This document shows, one piece after another, positions 30,551-36,891 of a stretch of DNA of 36,891 bases. The stretch is from the NCBI GenBank assembly GCA_017462565.1, contig JAFTQW010000046.1, forward strand, positions 1 through 36,891, in the 5' to 3' direction. The stretch is from Ruminococcus sp. GTDB lineage: Bacteria; Bacillota; Clostridia; Oscillospirales; Ruminococcaceae. Each line of letters begins with the position of its first letter. Position 1 is the stretch's first letter. Below the pieces are notes generated by a model that was given only the letters and a program-made list of their open reading frames with translations, had not been told where the DNA came from and searched no databases. The position numbers and the translations under genes were made by a program.

Positions 30551-31694
30551 CTATAAATGCAGCAAGTTCCTGCTTGAATTTTTTATCATACTTGGACCAG
30601 TCAGTCGCTTCAGAACCGCCGCCAATACGGCTCATTGCTCTGCTGTATGCAATATAATCAGCCACGTCTTCATAGGGATAACGGAGAACAGATGCACCGA
30701 TGCCGCCAAATCTGTTGCGTCCGAGATTCTGAGCATTTGCAAATTCCTTGATGATATTATCTTCCATAGAAAAAGAGCTTTTCTGCATCGCACCGATATT
30801 CTGCTCATAAAGACTCTGTGCGGCAAATTCTTTGTACTGATCAAGAGTCTGCATACTTTCAAGCTGATTATCCACTCGGTCAAGAAGGAAGCAGAAATCG
30901 AATGGAAGTGAATCCAATCGTTCAACTCCGCCGGAAGTAAGCGGAACATCCACATGGAGATCTTTAAATCTGTTAAGTTCAGGTCTTGCCTCAAAGAAAC
31001 CGGACGCTTTCATCATAAAAGCATTGATTTCCTTAATTGTTGCATAACCGTTGCGTCTGAGACTTTCACGTTCTGTCTGGGACTTGATAACGCCGCTGTC
31101 CATTACGCCGGGAAGCAGCAAGAAACCACGAATCAAAGCTGACTTCTCTCTGTAATGATCCTTCAGATATTTACGAACAAGCATACCGATTATCATAGCG
31201 ATACCAGAACCGGTACCACCAGCCGCAGATGATACAATGACTACACGAAGAGCGTGTTTCAGCTCATATCCATCTTTCAAGAACAGCTCATCAATTGCCT
31301 TATAAAGTTTCTGAATTTCGCTGCTCTTAATAGATGTATTCAGGGCAAGACGGGAAATCGCACGAACCTGACCTGCACCCTCTGATACAGTTTTCGGATA
31401 AAGGATAGCATTGTTTGGAAACCAATTTGTCATTGCGTCCTCGTCATTATTCAAATAATCCAATACGCTCTGTGTAGAAGATGTCTGGATAGACACAATA
31501 CCAGGTCCAAGTTTCTTGATTGTATCAAGGTCATTGGCATTCGTGTCAAGAATGACAAATCTAATGTTTTCTTTTTCTTCCGTATGACATCTTCGTACTA
31601 CACGGGATACAATATCAGAGCCGATGCCGCCGCAACCAATAAATATCGTTGCAGGCGTCTTATTGCTTTTAATTGTTTCACGTTTGATAGCCAT
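30519..31694 (-). CDS. Tubulin-like protein, C-terminus lost
   Basis: The protein begins MAIKRETIKSNKTPATIFIG and has the tubulin/FtsZ-type nucleotide motifs CGGIGSD (about 21) and AAGGTGSG (157-164). This matches the bacterial tubulin-like family (Tubulin_2, PF13809 by memory), whose members are often far longer. The match ends near residue 381 at AAFIDS. The last 10 codons come from the MetB scrap in another frame (CRCTAENP). An AAGGAGG site precedes the ATG. The GTPase core is probably complete, so activity is possible, but the C-terminal region is missing. It is 12 nt downstream of the vWA gene. Confidence 0.8.
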   Translation of the reverse strand: MAIKRETIKSNKTPATIFIGCGGIGSDIVSRVVRRCHTEEKENIRFVILDTNANDLDTIKKLGPGIVSIQTSSTQSVLDYLNNDEDAMTNWFPNNAILYPKTVSEGAGQVRAISRLALNTSIKSSEIQKLYKAIDELFLKDGYELKHALRVVIVSSAAGGTGSGIAMIIGMLVRKYLKDHYREKSALIRGFLLLPGVMDSGVIKSQTERESLRRNGYATIKEINAFMMKASGFFEARPELNRFKDLHVDVPLTSGGVERLDSLPFDFCFLLDRVDNQLESMQTLDQYKEFAAQSLYEQNIGAMQKSSFSMEDNIIKEFANAQNLGRNRFGGIGASVLRYPYEDVADYIAYSRAMSRIGGGSEATDWSKYDKKFKQELAAFIDSCRCTAENP

Positions 31695-31706
31695 TTGAAA
31701 TCCTCC

Positions 31707-33947
31707 TTAAATATGCTTTAATTGACACTCGCAACGGGAAATAATATCAGTCGGAGAGCCTGTTTTCATTTCAATATTGGCGTTCTTAATTATCTGCTCC
31801 AGTTTTCTCTTTGAATCAATATCAAGATAAGCTTCTTCAATCCACTTACCATGAGTATTCTTAGCATATATAACACCATTGATCGTGACGTTATATACAA
31901 CACCGCTCGTTTTGATTTCTACAATACAAATTCGCCGATTTTTAGACTTTACATATCTTCTGTCAACTGCCTTCAATATAAACGTTACAGAACACTTTGC
32001 CTCATAATTCTGTTCACACGGCGGAGAGCTTATTTCAATCTTTTTACTTTTACGTTTATATGCACATACTGCTTCCATTCCTTCTTGCGGAGACGGATTT
32101 GGAAGAACGTAGAATTGAGTAGAACCGGATAGAATCTTAATATTTTTCGGCAGAACTTTTCTTGTCATCCACCATATTAAAAGTAAAATCAATGCTGCCA
32201 ATGAGATCAAAAAGGGAATAATCCACGGATATCTTTCAAGCAGAGTCATTCCATCTGAAATATGAAGAACGCCGTCAGCCTGACCTGACCATACATTCAT
32301 ACCGATCTTTTGCTGCAAGCTAACATGAAAGGTAAAATCGCCTATAGCATTATCACGTGGAGAATCATCATAAACAGAAGGATATATCTCAAATACACCT
32401 ATCTGATCCGTTTTTTTAATCGTCAGATCACCAAGATTTTCCTTTGAAATAAACTCTATTTCAGGAATATCAAGATCATTCCACTCCTCGTTCGTGAGCT
32501 GCCTGTCATTCAGTGAAACATTCAAAATTATTGGAGAATCCGCATTCTCAAATCCATCTGTATTGATTTTGTATACATTACTATCATCTATACTGAAGTT
32601 CAAGGGCTTGTCCTGAAAAACATCGTAATGCAAAGATGTTGACACTGCATTATAATCAAGATATTCTGCTGTTGCATCAATATCCATAGAGCCTTCAGGA
32701 ACAGTTATACTATCCCCGTTATAGTATTGTTTACCATCCGATTCTCCGTTAAAACTTACTTTTGCAGAAAAATCGATCTCACCAAGAAGATCTGAATCAG
32801 GAAGGATTTCATCTGTACCTGGTTTTACAAAACCGTATTCTAAAGTATATGTACCTTGTGGAATGGGATCTGAGGTAGATAACCGAGTACCTTCAGAGTT
32901 TACAAGGTGAATCGCAATATCAACATTTGGTCTATAATACACTTCAATTGTACTTGCACCCGGAGCGTCGACCACATAATCACCGGCATCAAAATCGCCA
33001 TTGAAATATGCAATTTTTCCAACAAGGTTATCGTTTATAACAACATTTTTATCGTTCTTATAATTTAAGGCAGCAACTTCTGAATATTTTACTTCGACCG
33101 GATCAGAACTTGCTTTGATCGCAGAACTATCAAATTTATTTATGCCTTTGATGTTTACATTTTTGCCTTGTGCAAAGACAATCAACTCACTCATCGGAAT
33201 ATCAAATGAAAAATTTCCATTAGCAGGATCAACCTGTAATCTGTTTCTTTCAAAAATGCGATTGCTCATTTCAGTAAGTTTACTAAGAATATCTGTGCTG
33301 TTTGCTGCAGAAAATGCATAGATACTCTTTGAATCATTTCCGGAAATATTCAACGCATTATTGCCAATAGCAAGATACATAAGTGAAATATCATCATTTT
33401 TCTTATTGAAGAAATCATTCACCTGTGCAATATTCATTTCAGTATTAAAATCTTTTGTAAAAATGCCATCTGTAAGTACAACCAACCATTTTTCATCAGC
33501 AGATGACTGAGTCAAATCGGAATATGCTTTCTCGACAGTCTGAAAAGGTGTAGAACTTGCATTAGTCAGCATATTATGAATAACAGCAACATTATCTGCC
33601 GGAGCTGAACTTCCTGACAAAGTAATATGAGGTGGAACTTTTGAATAATCTATATCACTATAACTGAAGTCACTCATAGCATAAACGTTCATTGTGTCAT
33701 TTTCTTCAAGCATTGCAGCAAACACTTCAAGAGCATACTTTGCCTGACACCAGCGGTCAAGATAACCTGATCCATCGTCAATCATACTTCCAGAGTCGTC
33801 ATATACGAGATTGATTTCCCGTGTTGGCTTTTCTGTCTCTGCGTTGACACCTGCACTAAATGGGGACATTATCATAGAAATACAGAATGTCAGCAAGATT
33901 GCTATTATTCGTTTTAGTTTATTTGATTTTATGGTAAACACCCCCAT
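31707..33947 (-). CDS. Membrane-anchored von Willebrand A domain protein
   Basis: A signal peptide (KRIIAILLTFCISM, cleavage near VNA) precedes a vWA domain with MIDAS residues D50, S52 and S54 (YDDSGSM) and LVVLTDG. A long extracellular part of beta-rich repeats follows, then one membrane helix (about 570-595, WIIPFLISLAALILLLIW) and a cytoplasmic tail of about 150 residues. It pairs with the tubulin-like gene in one operon. The listed ATG at 33947 has no ribosome site. A GGGGGTG site (complement of 33939-33945) lies 6 nt before ATA (33932), where MKSNKLKRIIA would be expected. The true start codon may be ATA or mutated. Confidence 0.82.
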   Translation of the reverse strand: MGVFTIKSNKLKRIIAILLTFCISMIMSPFSAGVNAETEKPTREINLVYDDSGSMIDDGSGYLDRWCQAKYALEVFAAMLEENDTMNVYAMSDFSYSDIDYSKVPPHITLSGSSAPADNVAVIHNMLTNASSTPFQTVEKAYSDLTQSSADEKWLVVLTDGIFTKDFNTEMNIAQVNDFFNKKNDDISLMYLAIGNNALNISGNDSKSIYAFSAANSTDILSKLTEMSNRIFERNRLQVDPANGNFSFDIPMSELIVFAQGKNVNIKGINKFDSSAIKASSDPVEVKYSEVAALNYKNDKNVVINDNLVGKIAYFNGDFDAGDYVVDAPGASTIEVYYRPNVDIAIHLVNSEGTRLSTSDPIPQGTYTLEYGFVKPGTDEILPDSDLLGEIDFSAKVSFNGESDGKQYYNGDSITVPEGSMDIDATAEYLDYNAVSTSLHYDVFQDKPLNFSIDDSNVYKINTDGFENADSPIILNVSLNDRQLTNEEWNDLDIPEIEFISKENLGDLTIKKTDQIGVFEIYPSVYDDSPRDNAIGDFTFHVSLQQKIGMNVWSGQADGVLHISDGMTLLERYPWIIPFLISLAALILLLIWWMTRKVLPKNIKILSGSTQFYVLPNPSPQEGMEAVCAYKRKSKKIEISSPPCEQNYEAKCSVTFILKAVDRRYVKSKNRRICIVEIKTSGVVYNVTINGVIYAKNTHGKWIEEAYLDIDSKRKLEQIIKNANIEMKTGSPTDIISRCECQLKHI

Positions 33948-33998
33948 TAAGCATAGAATTTAATTCCTTATGCTGTTTCTATAAACATCAAGTTTGTT

Positions 33999-34343
33999 TT
34001 ACAGATTATCTACATACAACACTGTCATACTGCCGTCAGTCATGATCACTAACCAGAACTGTGCAGTTGTATCGGATTCATTAATGCTCTCGATTTTCTG
34101 TCTGGCAGTATCTAATGCCTCACCAGAAGTACTGCCGCTGTCAGACCAATCATGTATTTTCTTGATTGTGCTTGGTAAATTTGAAGTATCCATTTGAATT
34201 GCTGTAGTTGGATCAGTCATAAAGGTGATGTATAGCTCGTATTGTTCATTTAACAAGGCAATTAAAGCTTGCATAGACCAAGGTTAACCACGTATACCGT
34301 CAGAGTCATCATAGACAACGGAAATAATTTTTATGTTCTTACT
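33999..34343 (-). pseudogene. Decayed N-terminal half of a second vWA gene
   Basis: The minus frame reads KNIKIISVVYDDSDGIRG, then TAA (complement of 34284-34286), then PWSMQALIALLNEQYELYIT and FWLVIMTDGSMTVLYVDNL before the end. The parts match the vWA protein at 31707 (INLVYDDSGSM, WCQAKYALEVFAAMLEE, WLVVLTDG). The signal peptide and all after the second strand are missing. It is a degraded paralogue directly upstream of the intact gene. Confidence 0.7.
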
Positions 34344-34512
34344 TTATCTCCAATATCTGCATATGATTGAAATAACCCTACTGTAATATTAGTGTTAAAG
34401 CATATACTATAAGTAAAAAATGTTTTTCTTCATTGTATCAGCATTTTCATGAATATTAAATCAGTAGTTTGCTTCTCGTAATGTTCTATTTGTAGACTAA
34501 TACGTAATAAAA
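34344..34512. other. Gene-free stretch
   Basis: No gene is supported here. The promoter of the vWA/tubulin operon may lie in this AT-rich stretch, but I cannot assign it. Confidence 0.4.
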
Positions 34513-34601
34513 AACTCTGTAGCACGGAAATACAAATAGACGTCGACAAATGATTCGAACAGAATCTATTTTCTCAGATACAATCTTCTAGCTACAGAGT
34601 T
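34506..34601 (-). terminator. Large structured hairpin with T-run after the methyltransferase gene
   Basis: On the minus strand AACTCTGTAGC (34591-34601) pairs perfectly with GCTACAGAGTT (34513-34523). A T-run follows the second arm. The 67-nt interior is also structured: AAATAGA with TCTATTT, and GATTC-TGTTC-GAATC inside. It ends transcription of the cupin/methyltransferase genes, but the branched interior is far more than a terminator needs. Confidence 0.6.
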
Positions 34602-34636
34602 AATGATTATGATGTTTTAATTTGCGACGATAATAG

Positions 34637-35419
34637 TTACAACTTTTCAGTAGTTATAAAATAATATTCGCCGATTCGATTACGATACTCGCTAATATAC
34701 CTGTGATACTCCCCGGATTCAATATCTGCACGTAGTTTCGCGCAACCAATTTCAACAGATTTTGCCTCTGCCGCATTGGCAAATATGGACATTCCATTTC
34801 TAAATGACTCCTCCAAGTAAAGTTCAGGTCTTTCAAAACGAGCTCCTAAGAAATTGTCTTTCACATCACTTTTGATATAGTATGGATCAATCCTAAGTAT
34901 TCTAAAGCCAGAAGAACATAATGAATCAACAATAACATCAATATCAGGCATATATGTTGTTATTAATTCCAATTCATTTGGAAAGTATTTATAAAGCCAA
35001 TAATTCCTTAACTGCCTATGCGAGCAACTCAGAATGACGAACCTCCCATGGTTAATCACTCTGTTCACTTCATGAAATGCTGTTTGTAGATTCTGAAAGT
35101 GGTGACATGCCAATGTACACATACAGCCATCAAATATGCCAGAGTCTAAAGGTATACTATTTACATTTCCGCTAAACCAATTTACATCCGGTCCCTTTAC
35201 ACGAGCTGTTTGCAACATTGTTTCAGAAATATCTAATCCCCACATTCTAAATCCATGATTAGACATTGCCACAGTATAGTTTCCAGGTCCGCAGCCGATA
35301 TCCAATATTTTAGCATTCGGGGGAACTTTTAGCAGTTCGATTATTGTTGATAGAATAATCGGATCACATGCTCGCGTATAATCGTAATCCACCCCGATTC
35401 TATCATAAAGTTGATTCAT
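34637..35419 (-). CDS. SAM-dependent class I methyltransferase
   Basis: The 260-residue protein starts MNQLYDRIGVDYDYTRACDP and has motif I LDIGCGPGNYTVAM, the acidic end of strand 2 in GLDIS, and FDGCMCTLACHHF with the post-I/IV region. It is a UbiE/COQ5-like small-molecule methyltransferase. The substrate is unknown. The ATG overlaps the cupin stop by 4 nt, so the two are translated together. Confidence 0.88.
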   Translation of the reverse strand: MNQLYDRIGVDYDYTRACDPIILSTIIELLKVPPNAKILDIGCGPGNYTVAMSNHGFRMWGLDISETMLQTARVKGPDVNWFSGNVNSIPLDSGIFDGCMCTLACHHFQNLQTAFHEVNRVINHGRFVILSCSHRQLRNYWLYKYFPNELELITTYMPDIDVIVDSLCSSGFRILRIDPYYIKSDVKDNFLGARFERPELYLEESFRNGMSIFANAAEAKSVEIGCAKLRADIESGEYHRYISEYRNRIGEYYFITTEKL

Positions 35420-35754
35420 ACTTTCACTCTAACAAACACCATTCGATTTTCAATTGTATCAGTGTTCTCCATTTCGTGGAATACACCATTTGGCAAAATA
35501 AAGAAATCTCCTGGCTCATAGGGGTACTCGCCATCTTCATCACGAACCACCCCATGTCCTTGCAGAACAAGCATGACCTCATTGAGTCCTTCGTGGTTAT
35601 GCCACTCGAATTTTCTACCTACAGGAAGATAACCGTAGGTCATCCCCTGAACATTCTCAATCTCGTTATCATCGAGATAAAGGCGTCTGCCACCACTTCC
35701 GCCGTGTGCGCCCTCGCGCTTAACGATCTCTTTAGTTTTTTTGATGACTTTCAT
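35416..35754 (-). CDS. Small single-domain cupin
   Basis: Start chosen at 35754 (MKVIKKTKEIVKREGAHGGS), which has a GGAGGGCT site. Cupin motif 1 is HNHEGLNEVMLVLQGHGVV and motif 2 is YEPGDFFILPNGVFHEMENT, with the metal-binding histidines and glutamate. At 112 residues it is one barrel with no other domain. It could be an isomerase, a dioxygenase-like enzyme or a sensor. It is coupled to the methyltransferase. Confidence 0.85.
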   Translation of the reverse strand: MKVIKKTKEIVKREGAHGGSGGRRLYLDDNEIENVQGMTYGYLPVGRKFEWHNHEGLNEVMLVLQGHGVVRDEDGEYPYEPGDFFILPNGVFHEMENTDTIENRMVFVRVKV

Positions 35755-35777
35755 AATATAGCCCTCCATTTGAATAA

Positions 35778-36758
35778 TCATTTCAAGTGCCGTTTTACCT
35801 CATCCGACTCATGAGTCATTCCAAGTCGCTCAAACATTTCTAAAGCGGATTGAGCATGCTTACTTGCTTTTCTTTTATGTTTACGCATTGCTTCGGATTC
35901 AGCAAGCACTTGATAACATCTTCCTATTGTACTTTTCCTATTAACGGATAACGCTAGCTTTAAGCCTTCACTACAAAGCTCTTCTGCTTTCGCATAATCA
36001 TTCAGTCCAAGGTATGAAAAACCTAAATGACTTAAAGAAACAGCCTGTCCCTCGTAATCGGATATTTCTTTTGCCAAGTCAAGAGACTTTTCAAGCCAAC
36101 CAATCGCTTTTTGATATTGAGAATTTCTGTTAAAAGTAATGCCGAGTTATTGATAAATCGCCACAATTCCTGCCTTATACCCCGAATCGCTATTCACTCG
36201 CCAGTCAGCAAATAATTTCACATCAGCCTTATCTGCCAATTCTAAGGTTTGTAAAACCGACATAAATTTTTCTACGCTTGTTTCGCTATCGTCGGTCATG
36301 TGAATTAGAGCTTCAAGTCTTAATACTAAGGCGTTACATGTAGAATCGTTGGTGTTTGACAAGAGACTTTTACAATTTTCTACCGCTTTACTAGCGTTAG
36401 TTATGTCGCCTTGCCAGAACTTAACAATTCCAACATAGTATTGATGAATAATTGCCTGTTTGTAATTGCTTGATTGAACTGCCATATCACATGCTAATTC
36501 TGACAGCGCGATTCTCTTAGTCCAATAACCACGGCTCCACAAAAACGCGCTTAAATGAGAAATAAGCTGAATTACAGATTCACTGTAATTCGGGATTTTT
36601 TTCGACCAGTGAACAATTTTAATTATATTTGTTTGTTCGTTTTCAAGTTTATCATAAGCGGATTTTGTTCCTTTCTCACCATACTCTCTACAAAAATCAA
36701 TGTAATATTTCAGTAAAGGCTGATAGAACTGTTCGTCATCAATATTGGAATCTTGGTG
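35778..36758 (-). pseudogene. C-terminal part of a STAND/TPR protein, stop codon inside, cut by an IS
   Basis: One frame from 36758 to 35778 encodes YYIDFCREYGEKGTKSAY, DKLENEQTNIIKIVHW, FLWSRGYWTKRI and then TPR helices such as EGQAVSLSHLGFSYLGLNDY and KAEELCSEGLKLA. This is the winged-helix plus TPR end of AP-ATPase/STAND regulators. A TAA (complement of 36147-36149) interrupts it after GIVAIYQ, followed at once in frame by LGITFNRNSQYQKAI. The NTPase domain would lie to the right but the frame stops at an IS end. It ends 24 nt before the cupin start. Confidence 0.7.
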
Positions 36759-36772
36759 CTATACTAAAAAAG

Positions 36773-36801
36773 TAGACAGCAAAAAAGAAAAATGATATAA
36801 T
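36773..36801 (+). promoter_or_regulatory. IS transposase promoter
   Basis: TAGACA (36773-36778), 17 bp, TATAAT (36796-36801), about 45 bp before the transposase ATG. Confidence 0.65.
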
Positions 36802-36845
36802 AGAAGTAAACAGGCAAAGAGAAGATCATCAAGGAGGAAAAACCA

Positions 36846-36891
36846 ATGACAAACAAACAACCGCAGTACGATGAAAACTTTAAAAAGAACA
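36846..36891 (+). CDS. Transposase OrfA, IS3 family, partial
   Basis: An AAGGAGG site precedes ATG 36846. The 15 visible residues, MTNKQPQYDENFKKN, match the usual start of IS3-type OrfA proteins (basic, aromatic, then E/D-F-K). The gene runs off the right edge. Confidence 0.6.
   Translation, partial: MTNKQPQYDENFKKN

Larger units (their letters stand above)
36759..36891 (+). mobile_element. Left end of an IS3-type insertion sequence
   Basis: The STAND frame ends abruptly at about 36,758. A new unit begins with GCTATACTAAAAAAGTAGAC, a promoter, a ribosome site and a transposase start. This is the order of an IS3 family left end. The exact terminal base and target duplication cannot be fixed without the right end. 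Confidence 0.65.

Noticed and set aside
34506-34601. A tRNA gene
   Set aside because: The T-loop-like GTTCGAATC lies in the middle rather than next to the acceptor stem, the outer stem is 11 bp and there is no anticodon arm.
1993-36149. Stop codon reassignment of TAA
   Set aside because: Many intact genes end at TAA exactly where family lengths predict, and only a few genes carry internal TAA.

Overview
The window looks like chromosome of a low-GC, Gram-positive, anaerobic Clostridia species, most likely a gut or rumen Ruminococcus-type organism. This rests on AT-rich DNA, strong GGAGG ribosome binding sites, a four-subunit ferredoxin-dependent 2-oxoacid oxidoreductase, a PaaK-type ligase and typical clostridial NifS/NifU/NadA proteins. 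The species is inferred, not proven. Almost every intact gene from 9 kb to 36.7 kb is on the minus strand.

Region 1 (1 to about 9,010) is a graveyard of mobile DNA. It holds the start of a probable conjugation ATPase gene, a mobC/relaxase pair, a DUF960 gene, a broken amidoligase, a serine recombinase remnant fused to a truncated tyrosine recombinase, a small lipoprotein gene and one intact tyrosine recombinase. Rpn nuclease and TspO genes follow, then remnants of Fic, flavin reductase and GshA genes. The intact tyrosine recombinase is the most striking item. It lies between two copies of a core-type site (10-bp arms, 7-bp spacer) whose identical spacers point in opposite directions. A consensus sigma-A promoter inside the segment points out into a terminator formed by one of the sites. 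I read this as a candidate self-inverting promoter switch facing the lipoprotein gene. The truncated paralogue keeps the same layout.

Region 2 (9,064 to 18,377) holds a PaaK-like acyl-CoA ligase, an SsuABC/NrtABC-type ABC importer, a LysR regulator, an aminotransferase and the gamma, delta, alpha and beta subunits of a 2-oxoacid:ferredoxin oxidoreductase. Ligase, oxidoreductase and aminotransferase could together turn a free carboxylic acid into an amino acid by reductive carboxylation, or run in reverse.

Region 3 (18,486 to 30,550) is a sulfur island: cysK, an Rrf2 regulator, cysE, a GDSL hydrolase, a rhodanese-ThiF fusion, nifS, nifU, nadA and mnmA, plus a MacB-like ABC exporter (permease interrupted), DUF4418, a PatB-type C-S lyase and a MetB/MetC C-terminal scrap. 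Four promoters (paaK, importer, Rrf2, cysK) share a 19-bp palindrome placed 20 or 21 bp upstream of the -35 box, the layout expected for LysR activation. CCTAT boxes at or near the core promoters are candidate Rrf2 operators. This ties regions 2 and 3 into one predicted sulfur regulon.

Region 4 (30,519 to 34,343) has a tubulin-like GTPase gene, truncated at its C-terminus, next to a large membrane-anchored von Willebrand A protein and a decayed second vWA gene. Region 5 (34,344 to 36,891) has a structured terminator-like hairpin, a methyltransferase and cupin pair, the C-terminal part of a STAND/TPR protein with an in-frame stop, and the left end of an IS3-type insertion sequence that cuts that gene.
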